Shown one piece after another: positions 7,300 to 14,770 of a stretch of DNA of 64,000 nucleotides. Position 1 is the first letter of the stretch, and each line of letters opens with the position of its first letter. This DNA comes from Virgibacillus senegalensis (GTDB lineage: Bacteria; Bacillota; Bacilli; Bacillales; Amphibacillaceae). The stretch is taken from positions 940,240 through 1,004,239 of the forward strand of contig NZ_LN611424.1 of assembly GCF_000821245.2 (NCBI RefSeq), given 5' to 3'. Below the pieces are notes generated by a model. The model was not told where the DNA came from, made no database searches, and saw nothing but the letters and a program-made list of their open reading frames with translations. The position numbers and the translations under genes were made by a program.

Positions 7300-8535
7300 T
7301 TATTCATTGGATTTGGGGCTTGATAAGCCAAGCTTTTTGATCAACGGTTTAATGGTTAACCCTTGCACAATCAGTGAAAATAATACAACCGAAAAGGTTA
7401 ATAAAAGGACGGTGTCTCGTCCGGCAAAATCCATGGGAAGGCTGAGAGCGAGTGCTATTGACAAGCTTCCGCGTAGTCCGCCCCAATTCAGCAGGATGCG
7501 TTCTTTCCGGTTCAATTCTTTTACCGGAAGGGTGCTGATATACAGGGCGATGATTCTCCCGAAAATGACGAGAACGATCGCAAACGCAATGATATCCCAC
7601 TGATTATTGAAATCGATATTGCGAATTTCCAGTCCGATGAGCAGGAAGATGATCGAATTTGCAACAAGGGTGATCACATCCCAGAAAGTATTGATTGTGA
7701 CCCTTGTTTTGTCCGACATACCGATTTTTCCGCCGTAGTCAGCGAACATAAATCCTCCCGCTACAACTGCTATTACCCCGGAAACCTGCAAGTGCTCCGC
7801 GATGAAATAGCTGCCGAAAAACAAGATTGCTGATAAAGCTATTTCAAATGGATAGTCATCAAAAAAGCGGATGATTTGGGAAAAGAGGAAGCCAAGAATG
7901 ACACCGACTAAAACGCCGCCCAGGCTGAATTGAAGAAATAACAGAACGCCGCTGCCAAGTCCTTCCCAGCCTAATTCGATGTAGGTTAGCAAGTATATCG
8001 ATGAAATTTTGAAGAGTACGACTGCTATGCCGTCATTAAATAGCGATTCTCCTTCCATCACCGTTGATAACTTTTCCGAAACGCCTAACGACTTAAAGAT
8101 AGACACGACACTTATCGGATCTGTGGCACTCATCAGTGCTGCGAACGTAAATGCCACGGCTATCGGAAGTCCGATGAAGTAATGGGTCGATAATCCAATG
8201 ACCAAAAAAGAAAGAAAGGTTCCTCCGAAGGCCATTCCAAGAACGGCGCCTTTATGGCGGTATAAGTGTTCGAATGGCAGTTTCAACGTTGCATCTCCCA
8301 GTAAAATCGGCAGAAATAAAGAAATAATGATTGCCTGAAACACTTCTGATTGGGTAATAAACGCTTCTGCTTCGTCAATAAGCGGAATATGGACGTTGAT
8401 GATTCCCAAAACCAAACCAACTAAGACAAGGGCAATCGTATATGGTTGCCCGATTCTTTTGGCAATACCGATGATAGTGATCGAGATAGCGAGCAGGATA
8501 AGGATTTGGATAAAAACCTCATTAAATTCATGCAT
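7300..8535 (-). CDS. Cation:proton antiporter, CPA1/NhaP type
   Basis: About 411 residues with some 12 membrane segments. Diagnostic blocks are SATDPISVVSIFKSLGV (ion-binding Asp), MEGESLFNDGIAVVLFKIS and NWGGLRGSLSIALALSLP. The family exchanges Na+ or K+ for protons at the plasma membrane and supports pH and salt homeostasis. The start at 8535 (MHEFNEVF) is chosen because GGAGGAGACATT directly precedes it; the longer frame to 8607 lacks such a site. The stop codon abuts the right arm of the terminator split by the IS element, so its native termination signal is probably impaired. Confidence 0.9.
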   Translation of the reverse strand: MHEFNEVFIQILILLAISITIIGIAKRIGQPYTIALVLVGLVLGIINVHIPLIDEAEAFITQSEVFQAIIISLFLPILLGDATLKLPFEHLYRHKGAVLGMAFGGTFLSFLVIGLSTHYFIGLPIAVAFTFAALMSATDPISVVSIFKSLGVSEKLSTVMEGESLFNDGIAVVLFKISSIYLLTYIELGWEGLGSGVLLFLQFSLGGVLVGVILGFLFSQIIRFFDDYPFEIALSAILFFGSYFIAEHLQVSGVIAVVAGGFMFADYGGKIGMSDKTRVTINTFWDVITLVANSIIFLLIGLEIRNIDFNNQWDIIAFAIVLVIFGRIIALYISTLPVKELNRKERILLNWGGLRGSLSIALALSLPMDFAGRDTVLLLTFSVVLFSLIVQGLTIKPLIKKLGLSSPKSNE

Positions 8536-8653
8536 AATGTCTCCTCCTGAATTAAGTATATCTTTATGTTTCTCAAAAGTTTTAAGGTTAAACCTATGTA
8601 GTATCATAAAGCTTTACAACAAGTTGAATAATTCCGATTTTTGAAAAAAATAG

Positions 8654-8683
8654 TTGACAGGTAAAGGCATTGGGGATTATGAT
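8654..8683 (+). promoter_or_regulatory. Sigma-A promoter of the S-box operon
   Basis: TTGACA (8654-8659), an 18-base spacer and TATGAT (8678-8683). It lies just upstream of the riboswitch. Confidence 0.8.
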
Positions 8684-8699
8684 AAATGTCAAATTAAAA

Positions 8700-8815
8700 A
8701 TTCTTATCCAGAGAAGCTGAGGGAACTGGCCCTGTGAAGCTTCAGCAACCTCTGACTTAAGGTCAGAAAGGTGCTAATTCCAGCCAAGATTAAGTCTTGG
8801 GAGATAAGAGCGGAT
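8700..8815 (+). ncRNA. SAM-I (S-box) riboswitch
   Basis: The S-box core is clear: TTCTTATCCAGAGAAGCTGA, then GGGAACTGGCCC, GAAGCTTCAGCAACC, GGTCAGAAAGGTGCTAATTCC and the closing P1 strand GGGAGATAAGAG, which pairs with the first bases. S-box elements bind S-adenosylmethionine and end transcription when it is plentiful. A terminator follows at 8826 before the flavin reductase gene, so the downstream pair should be expressed when methionine or SAM is short. Confidence 0.97.
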
Positions 8816-8825
8816 ATAGGACGAC

Positions 8826-8869
8826 AAAAGCCCTCTTTTCTCATGATGCAGAAAAGAGGGCTTTTTTTA
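8826..8869 (+). terminator. Riboswitch-controlled terminator
   Basis: AAAAGCCCTCTTTTC (8826-8840) pairs with GAAAAGAGGGCTTTT (8851-8865) and continues in T residues. It is the expression platform of the S-box element. Confidence 0.93.
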
Positions 8870-8941
8870 TGAAAAATCCCTCTTGGCATGGATCCCACTT
8901 AGTCGATTAGAAAAAGCCATTTTGCAGAAAGGGAGATTATT

Positions 8942-9484
8942 ATGAGTGAAATCATTATATTGTCAGGAAGTCCTTCAGCTCAATCAGGAACCGACGCTGT
9001 TTTGAACTTTTTAGGAGCGACATTGAAACAAAAAGGTATTTCAACGGTGCACCTATCGGTTAAAGATTTCCCGCCGGCCGATTTGTTTGAAGGAAGATAT
9101 GACAGCCCGGCTGTACAGGAAGCAGGAGCACTCATCAAGCAGGCAAAGGGAGCAATTGTTGGCTCTCCTGTATATAAAGCAGCTTACTCCGGGGTATTAA
9201 AGGCTTTACTCGATATCCTGCCGCAGGATGTATTTGAGGATACGCCGGTTTTGCCGCTGATGACTGGTGGCAGCCCGTCCCATTTGCTGGCCGTGGAATA
9301 TAGTTTAAAGCCGCTGCTGGCTACTTTAAAGGCGCAGAATTTAAAGGGTGTTTATTTGTTGAATGATTGCATCGATAAACAGGACATAAAGCAGCCGATT
9401 CATGACTTGGATCTGAATCGACGGTTAGAGAAGCAATTGGATTATTTTGTGCAGACGGTAAATAAGCAAAAGCAGCCGGTATAA
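8942..9484 (+). CDS. NAD(P)H-dependent FMN reductase, SsuE-like
   Basis: A 180-residue flavodoxin-like reductase. It opens with IIILSGSPSAQSGTDAVL (FMN phosphate loop) and carries GAIVGSPVYKAAYSGVLKALLD and PLMTGGSPSHLLAVEYSLKPL, typical of SsuE/MsuE proteins. These supply reduced FMN to two-component monooxygenases that release sulfite from organosulfur compounds. It is the first gene after the SAM riboswitch and lies 37 bases upstream of the monooxygenase. The S-box control supports a role in sulfur scavenging; the substrate is unknown. Confidence 0.88.
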   Translation: MSEIIILSGSPSAQSGTDAVLNFLGATLKQKGISTVHLSVKDFPPADLFEGRYDSPAVQEAGALIKQAKGAIVGSPVYKAAYSGVLKALLDILPQDVFEDTPVLPLMTGGSPSHLLAVEYSLKPLLATLKAQNLKGVYLLNDCIDKQDIKQPIHDLDLNRRLEKQLDYFVQTVNKQKQPV

Positions 9485-9521
9485 ACTAGAAATCAATATG
9501 GAAACGGAGAGGAAGAAATAA

Positions 9522-10901
9522 ATGACGAAAAAGCGGATTTACTTAAATGCATTCGATATGAATTGTGCAGGACATCAATCACCGGGATTGTGGACACATC
9601 CTGATGACCAATCACACAAATACAAGGATAGTGATTACTGGATTGAGCTCGCGAAGCTATTGGAAAGAGGGAATTTCGATGCGGTATTTTTAGCAGACGT
9701 GCTAGGAACCTATGATGTGTATCAAGACTCAAGGGATGCGGCGGTACGGCAAGGTGCCCAGTCACCTGTCAATGATCCGCTTCTCGTCGTTCCGCTCATG
9801 TCGGCGGTTACCAAGCATCTCGGATTTGGTGTAACAGCGTCTGTAAGCCATGAACATCCTTATACCTTCTCCCGGCGTATGTCGACTTTGGATCATTTGA
9901 CCAATGGAAGGGTTGGCTGGAATATCGTTACTTCTTATTTAAAGAGCGCGGCCGTTAATATGGGGCTGGAAGATCAGGTGAACCATGATGAGCGGTATGA
10001 GATAGCAGCAGAATATGTCGATGTCTGCTACAAGCTTTGGGAAGGCAGCTGGGAAGAGGATGCAGTCCGTCTCGATAAAGAAAACGGGATTTATACGGAC
10101 CCGGAAAAAGTGCATGATATCAACCATGAGGGTCATTATTTCAAAGTGCCTGGCGCCCATTTAAGTGAGCCATCTCCACAGCGGACACCGGTGATTTATC
10201 AAGCAGGTGCCTCCAAAAAAGGCAGGGCTTTTGCTGCCAGGAATGCTGAATGTGTCTTCATCGGTGCTCCGACTATCGAAGCGGCAAAGCAGTCGGTTAA
10301 AAAGCTGAGAGAAGAGACCAAACGGGCTGGGCGTAATCCTGAAGATGTCAAAATCCTGACGATGTTCACCCCGATTGTCGGCCGGACCGAGCAGGAAGGT
10401 ATAGAAAAGTTCAACGATTATAAAAGCCATATCAGTCATGAAGGGGCATTGGCCTTATTCGGAGGCTGGACCGGCATCGACCTTTCAGAATACGCACCTG
10501 ATGAAAGCTTGCGTTATGTGGAAAACAATGCGATTCAATCGGCGGTCGAGAATTTTACAAGAATTGATCCGGATAAACAATGGACCATGGAGGAAATTAA
10601 GGAGTTTATCGGGATTGGCGGTCTTGGGGCTTATACAGTCGGTTCTCCTGAACAGGTAGCCGATACAATGGAAGAATGGGTCCAGGAAGCAGGCGTGGAT
10701 GGTTTCAATATTGCCTACGCTATTACTCCGGGAACATTCCAGGATTTCATAGATTTGGTTGTGCCGATTTTACAGCAACGTGGATTAGTACGAACCAGTT
10801 ATCAAGGTGACAGTTTGCGAGATAATTTGTTCGGATCAGGTTCCCGTCTTCCAGAAAATCATCCGGGGAAAAAATACAGCTGGGGAACTCAAACAGTGTA
10901 A
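9522..10901 (+). CDS. FMN-dependent monooxygenase, NtaA/SnaA/DszA (LLM) family
   Basis: A 459-residue luciferase-like enzyme. Family blocks include RIYLNAFDMNCAGHQSPGLW, FDAVFLADVLGTYD, NGRVGWNIVTSY, YFKVPGAHLSEPSPQRTP, VIYQAGASKKGRAFAA and GSPEQVADTMEEWVQEAGVDGF. Relatives attack C-S or C-N bonds of nitrilotriacetate, dibenzothiophene sulfone or S-(2-succino)cysteine derivatives (YxeK type). The adjacent FMN reductase provides FMNH2. Regulation by the upstream S-box points to release of sulfur from an organosulfur compound; the actual substrate cannot be read from sequence. GGAGAGGAAG precedes the ATG. Confidence 0.88.
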   Translation: MTKKRIYLNAFDMNCAGHQSPGLWTHPDDQSHKYKDSDYWIELAKLLERGNFDAVFLADVLGTYDVYQDSRDAAVRQGAQSPVNDPLLVVPLMSAVTKHLGFGVTASVSHEHPYTFSRRMSTLDHLTNGRVGWNIVTSYLKSAAVNMGLEDQVNHDERYEIAAEYVDVCYKLWEGSWEEDAVRLDKENGIYTDPEKVHDINHEGHYFKVPGAHLSEPSPQRTPVIYQAGASKKGRAFAARNAECVFIGAPTIEAAKQSVKKLREETKRAGRNPEDVKILTMFTPIVGRTEQEGIEKFNDYKSHISHEGALALFGGWTGIDLSEYAPDESLRYVENNAIQSAVENFTRIDPDKQWTMEEIKEFIGIGGLGAYTVGSPEQVADTMEEWVQEAGVDGFNIAYAITPGTFQDFIDLVVPILQQRGLVRTSYQGDSLRDNLFGSGSRLPENHPGKKYSWGTQTV

Positions 10902-10904
10902 TCC

Positions 10905-10938
10905 GGGAGAGGTGGAGGAAGCCTCTCCTGTTTCTTTT
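10905..10938 (+). terminator. Terminator of the monooxygenase operon
   Basis: GGGAGAGG (10905-10912) pairs with CCTCTCCT (10922-10929), followed by TTTCTTTTT. It separates the S-box pair from the trans-sulfuration gene. Confidence 0.75.
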
Positions 10939-11019
10939 TAAAAATGGTTGCGCTTTTCGGTCGTGATGCGTTAGATTAGGTATAATTATGTGAAGGTTGG
11001 TAAAAGGAGAGCAAATTAT

Positions 11020-12165
11020 ATGGGCAAACACTTTGATACGAAATCTGTACATCTTTCTAGCATTCAGGATAAAAAAATTAATAGCAAGTCTACGCCAATT
11101 TACCAGACGTCAGCGTTTAAGTTCAAAAATCTGGAGGAGTTAGAAAGCTTTTATCAAGGGAAGAACGACTATTTATATACTCGAGTAGGGAATCCGAATA
11201 CGGACGAGTTGGGAACGGCTGTTGCACAGCTGGAAGGAGCTCCAAGCGGTGTGGCTGCTGCCTCCGGAACAGCAGCAATATTGGCAGGAATCCTCAGCGT
11301 GGCCAAACAAGGAGACCACATCATTGCCGCGACCGACATTTACGGAGGTACATACCAATTGCTGGCTAATGAATTGCCGGATTTAGGCATAGAAGTTTCG
11401 TTTGTCGATTTTGCCGAAGGAGAGGAAATCGCGGGACACATTAAAGGCAATACAAAAATGATTTACTCCGAATCGGTATCGAATCCATTACTGCGTAAGG
11501 AAGATTTACAAGCACTCTCTGTACTGGCTAATGATGCGCAGCTTGTTTTGATGATCGATAATACGTTTGCCACTCCTTACTTATCCCGACCATATGAATA
11601 CGGTGCAGATTTGGTTGTCCACAGTGCTACCAAGTATATCGGAGGTCATAGCGACATTACAGCCGGTGTACTGGTCGGTCATGAAGAATTGATTGAGAGG
11701 GCGAAACAAAAAGTGGTCAATCTCGGGAGCAGTTTAAGTCCCTTTGAGGCGTGGCTTACGTGCCGGGGCTTGAAGACGCTAAGTGTCAGGATGGAGCGGC
11801 ATGTAGCCAATGCGCAACGACTTGCCGATGAATTGCGTAAGCATGACGCGGTAGAAAAAGTATATTATCCGGAAGATGTTTCACCACTGGGAAATGGAGC
11901 AATCGTGACAATTGATATTACCGGAACATGTGATGTGGATGTTTTCTTTCAATCGCTTGGTTGGATTAAAATCGTTCCTACTCTGGCTGGTGTGGAGACG
12001 TCTGTCTCTTATCCACTGGCAACTTCTCACCGCGCTCTCCCTGAAGAAACCCGGGAGAGATTGGGTATTACGGAAGGACTGATCCGGATATCTGTAGGTA
12101 TTGAAGCGGCAGATGATATCATTGCTGGCTTCAACGAGGCGCTGAAGCAGTCTAAGCGCAGATGA
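11020..12165 (+). CDS. PLP-dependent trans-sulfuration enzyme (Cys/Met metabolism family)
   Basis: About 381 residues of the cystathionine gamma-synthase/gamma-lyase fold. Visible blocks: STPIYQTSAFKFKN, YLYTRVGNPNTDELGTAVA, ASGTAAILAGILSVAKQGDH, the VHSATKYIGGHSDITAG motif with the PLP-binding Lys, and VSYPLATSHRALPEETRERL. The start at 11020 (MGKHFDTKSVHL) is 9 bases after AAAGGAGA, better than the GTG at 10990. Members make or break cystathionine, or fix sulfide into O-acetylhomoserine; which reaction applies is open. A TATAAT lies at 10981, suggesting its own promoter rather than S-box read-through. Confidence 0.88.
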   Translation: MGKHFDTKSVHLSSIQDKKINSKSTPIYQTSAFKFKNLEELESFYQGKNDYLYTRVGNPNTDELGTAVAQLEGAPSGVAAASGTAAILAGILSVAKQGDHIIAATDIYGGTYQLLANELPDLGIEVSFVDFAEGEEIAGHIKGNTKMIYSESVSNPLLRKEDLQALSVLANDAQLVLMIDNTFATPYLSRPYEYGADLVVHSATKYIGGHSDITAGVLVGHEELIERAKQKVVNLGSSLSPFEAWLTCRGLKTLSVRMERHVANAQRLADELRKHDAVEKVYYPEDVSPLGNGAIVTIDITGTCDVDVFFQSLGWIKIVPTLAGVETSVSYPLATSHRALPEETRERLGITEGLIRISVGIEAADDIIAGFNEALKQSKRR

Positions 12166-12187
12166 AGGCAGGATGGGAGGCGGGAAT

Positions 12188-12577
12188 ATGAAAGAATTTA
12201 TTCTACTGCTCGCTGAAATGGTTAATAGCATCCATGATGCGCTGTTCGAGCGTTTTGGTTTGACGATGACCGATAAACAGCTGCATTTTTGGGTCATTGG
12301 CATAATCGGTATTGTTGCCTTTTTTGTTGTCTACTTCTTCTTTAAGTTGATTGCTCAAATGAAGTGGAGTATTACGATTCTTTCTTTTATCTATACCTTC
12401 ACGATGATGATTGTGTTGGTTTTTGCAATTGAAATACAGCAGGCTCTGACAGGTGGGGACATGGAGTTTGCTGATGCAGTAGTCGGACTTTGGGGGTTTA
12501 TTGTGTTTTTCCTTATCTATGCTGTGCTTGCTTTGATTATCCTTGCTATTGTAAAGTTCATGCGTCGAAAGAAATAA
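12188..12577 (+). CDS. Small integral membrane protein, unknown function
   Basis: About 129 residues. GGAGGCGGGAAT precedes the ATG at 12188 (MKEFILLLAEMVNSIHDALF). Three strong hydrophobic segments are visible: HFWVIGIIGIVAFFVVYFFF, a central stretch around ITILSFIYTFTMMIVLVFAI, and a C-terminal one around WGFIVFFLIYAVLALIILAI, ending in RRKK inside the cell. It starts 22 bases after the trans-sulfuration gene and is probably cotranscribed. I do not recognise a named family. Confidence 0.75.
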   Translation: MKEFILLLAEMVNSIHDALFERFGLTMTDKQLHFWVIGIIGIVAFFVVYFFFKLIAQMKWSITILSFIYTFTMMIVLVFAIEIQQALTGGDMEFADAVVGLWGFIVFFLIYAVLALIILAIVKFMRRKK

Positions 12578-12589
12578 ATTCTCCTCATG

Positions 12590-12628
12590 AAGCTGTCCTA
12601 CGTAAAAAGCGGTAGGACAGCTTTTTTT
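12590..12628 (+). terminator. Strong intrinsic terminator
   Basis: AAGCTGTCCTA (12590-12600) pairs with TAGGACAGCTT (12613-12623) and continues in T7. Confidence 0.92.
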
Positions 12629-12648
12629 AGGAATTTTTCTCTTTTTGT

Positions 12649-12855
12649 TTATGCGTATGGTATCTCTCCATAAAAAAACCATGCTGCGATAACACCTGTC
12701 ATATCTTTAACCAAGTCAAGCTGCCCACAGTACGTTCAATCCCATGGTAGAACCTCCTGAAGAAAGCTTACCAATGTATCATGCAAATCACTTGATTGAA
12801 TCCAAATAAGCAAAGCATATAAGATAGGAAGCAGCGAAATCAAAACTCTTTTCAT
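12649..12855 (-). pseudogene. VanZ-like gene remnant
   Basis: The minus strand reads MKRVLISLLPILYALLIWIQ from 12855 after a GTGAGGACG leader, then stops at 12736 after 39 codons. The N-terminus resembles VanZ-family membrane proteins. In another frame near the end, LDLVKDMTGVIAAWFFYGEI resembles a VanZ C-terminal block before a stop at 12649. The middle of the family (about 100 residues) is missing, so this looks like an internally deleted, frameshifted leftover. The match rests on short stretches and could be chance. Confidence 0.35.
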
Positions 12856-13014
12856 CGTCCTCACACTTCTCTTGAAGGCCTTTTAACTCTTCCCGCCGGG
12901 TTAAGCTGGAAAACCTTCATTTGTAGAAGGAAAAACGGATATATTAACCTTTAGTTCGGCGGTATGATAGAATGAATAACTATCAGTAAAATAACGGAAT
13001 TAGGTGATAATAAA

Positions 13015-13563
13015 ATGACGGAACTCCAAGGAATTTTACCGGCAATCCGCGATATGAAAGATTTTGAAAAACTGCTTGAAAGTAATTATCCGTACGTAAT
13101 CTTTTTGGAAACGAGAATTTCGCAGCTTGTCTCGTTAATGAAGTATGCGAAAAGAAAGCAGAAAAAAGTGTTTGTCCATGCCGATTTAATCCAAGGATTA
13201 AAAACAGACGAAGCGGGCATCGAATTTTTAGTTCGAAATTTAAAACCAGACGGGATCATTACTACAAGAGGGAACGTTATTTCATTTGCTAAAAAACATA
13301 ATGTTTTAGCTGTCCAACGTTTGTTTGCCCTGGACTCCCATGCATTGGAGAGTAATATTAAAATCATTAATAAAGTGAAACCGGATTATATCGAGGTGCT
13401 TCCCGGGATTGTTCCCAAGTTAATCGGAGAAATTTTTGAACGGACAGGCATTCCGGTAATTGCCGGTGGACTGATACGCAGTCAGGAAGATGTAGCCAAT
13501 GCATATGAAGGTGGAGCAAGAGCGGTAACGACTTCCCGATCTGCTTTATGGAATTTAAGCTGA
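13015..13563 (+). CDS. glpP: Glycerol-3-phosphate-responsive antiterminator GlpP
   Basis: A 182-residue protein covering the GlpP family end to end, with a TIM-barrel-like pattern: YPYVIFLETRISQLVSLMKY, VFVHADLIQGLKTDEAGIEF, GIITTRGNVISFAKKH, DYIEVLPGIVPK and IPVIAGGLIRSQEDVANAYE. In Bacillus it binds glycerol-3-phosphate and leader RNA to prevent early termination ahead of glp genes. Its position directly before glpF, and the terminator-bearing leader upstream of the second glpF and glpK, fit that role. The start follows TTAGGTGATAATAAA. Confidence 0.93.
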   Translation: MTELQGILPAIRDMKDFEKLLESNYPYVIFLETRISQLVSLMKYAKRKQKKVFVHADLIQGLKTDEAGIEFLVRNLKPDGIITTRGNVISFAKKHNVLAVQRLFALDSHALESNIKIINKVKPDYIEVLPGIVPKLIGEIFERTGIPVIAGGLIRSQEDVANAYEGGARAVTTSRSALWNLS

Positions 13564-13667
13564 AGTTTTACCAGCGATCAGCAATTCTCTAAAAGCAGCT
13601 GGGTAAAAGGTTTGAAGTTTCCGATTTATGTTAATTAGATTTAAAAAATCGGAAGGAGTGCGTTTTC

Positions 13668-14507
13668 ATGTCAGAGTTTTTAGCTGAAATCATAGGAACG
13701 ATGATACTGATTATTCTCGGGAACGGTGTAGTTGGCGGAGTCGTTTTGAAAGGAACAAAATCAGAAGGTGCAGGCTGGGTGGTCATTACAATTGGATGGG
13801 GACTCGGCGTGGCAATGGGGGTTTATGCGGTAGGGAATGTGTCCGGAGCCCATATCAACCCTGCCGTTACCCTTGGCTTTGCGTCAATTGGCGAGTTTCC
13901 TTGGGAGAAAGTGCCGTTGTATATTTCGGCCCAGCTGATTGGGGCAATAATTGGTGCAGGGATTGTCTTTTGTAACTATTTACCTCATTGGAAAGCGACG
14001 GATGACCCAGGCGCAAAGCTCGCGGTATTTTCGACAGATCCGGCGATTCGCAGTCCCTTTTCGAACCTTATCAGTGAAATAATTGGCACTTTTGTTCTGG
14101 TAATGGGACTGCTTTTTATCGGGGCCAATGAATTTACGGAAGGGTTGAATCCGATGATTGTAGGGCTGTTGATTGTGGCAATTGGTATGTCATTGGGAGG
14201 AGCGACCGGTTACGCCATCAACCCTGCCCGTGACCTGGGACCGCGGATTGCCCATGCATTGCTTCCGATTCCAGGAAAGGGGTCTTCTGATTGGGGCTAT
14301 TCCTGGATTCCATTAGTCGGCCCGCTAATAGGCGGAGTTTATGGTGCCTTGTTTTATCGGGCATTGTTTACAGGTAATTATTCTATATTATTCTGGGTGA
14401 TCAGTGCCATCATGGTTCTTCTGTTGATCGCAGCTGCCAGCAAAGAGGTGAAACACGGCCACTCCACTGCAGAAGAATTGGAGGAAAAAATGGTAGGTGA
14501 TGAGTGA
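13668..14507 (+). CDS. glpF: Glycerol uptake facilitator (aquaglyceroporin), copy 1
   Basis: A 279-residue MIP-family channel with six membrane segments and the two pore NPA boxes, GAHINPAVTLGFAS and GYAINPARDLGPR. The Asp after the second NPA-R is typical of glycerol facilitators rather than water-only channels. GGAAGGAGTGCG precedes the ATG. It follows glpP by about 100 bases. The next gene is a close paralogue, so this looks like a tandem duplication. Confidence 0.93.
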   Translation: MSEFLAEIIGTMILIILGNGVVGGVVLKGTKSEGAGWVVITIGWGLGVAMGVYAVGNVSGAHINPAVTLGFASIGEFPWEKVPLYISAQLIGAIIGAGIVFCNYLPHWKATDDPGAKLAVFSTDPAIRSPFSNLISEIIGTFVLVMGLLFIGANEFTEGLNPMIVGLLIVAIGMSLGGATGYAINPARDLGPRIAHALLPIPGKGSSDWGYSWIPLVGPLIGGVYGALFYRALFTGNYSILFWVISAIMVLLLIAAASKEVKHGHSTAEELEEKMVGDE

Positions 14508-14591
14508 GGAAAACAGCGTCATCATAAAGATGGGGGAAAGCAGTCCTATCATGCAGCAAAGAAAATGCTTACAAAAATAGTGAAAAAGTCA

Positions 14592-14620
14592 TTGACAGCG
14601 TTTGCATCTGGGTGTATGGT
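14592..14620 (+). promoter_or_regulatory. Promoter of glpF2-glpK
   Basis: TTGACA (14592-14597), a 17-base spacer and TATGGT (14615-14620). The -35 box overlaps a CcpA-type site. Confidence 0.75.
14593..14606 (+). promoter_or_regulatory. cre-like site overlapping the glpF2 -35 box
   Basis: TGACAGCGTTTGCA matches the TGWNANCGNTNWCA consensus at every fixed position but one. Binding of CcpA here would block the promoter and give glucose repression of glycerol use. Confidence 0.7.
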
Positions 14621-14634
14621 TAAGTTAACAAGTT

Positions 14635-14738
14635 AAACGATGTGATGGAGATTCGGAGACCCACACTACAATGGTACTTCTTGGGAGAAGTGCGTCAATT
14701 GGAGTGTGGGTCTTTTCCATACGAAAAACACATCGTTT
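14635..14738 (+). promoter_or_regulatory. GlpP-type antitermination leader with terminator
   Basis: GACCCACACT (14658-14667) pairs with AGTGTGGGTC (14703-14712), followed by TTTT; an inner hairpin ACTTCTTGGGAGAAGT lies within the loop (14676-14691). An outer pair, AAACGATGTG (14635-14644) with CACATCGTTT (14728-14737), encloses the terminator. By analogy with Bacillus glpFK and glpD leaders, GlpP with glycerol-3-phosphate should prevent termination here. The outer stem is an extra feature. Confidence 0.75.
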
Positions 14739-14770
14739 ACTAGGTTAATAAAGGTAAAGGGGTGCTTTAA

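Noticed and set aside
8536-8607. 24-codon N-terminal extension of the antiporter
   Set aside because: GGAGGAGACATT sits directly before the ATG at 8535; the extension has no ribosome site and is not typical of the family.
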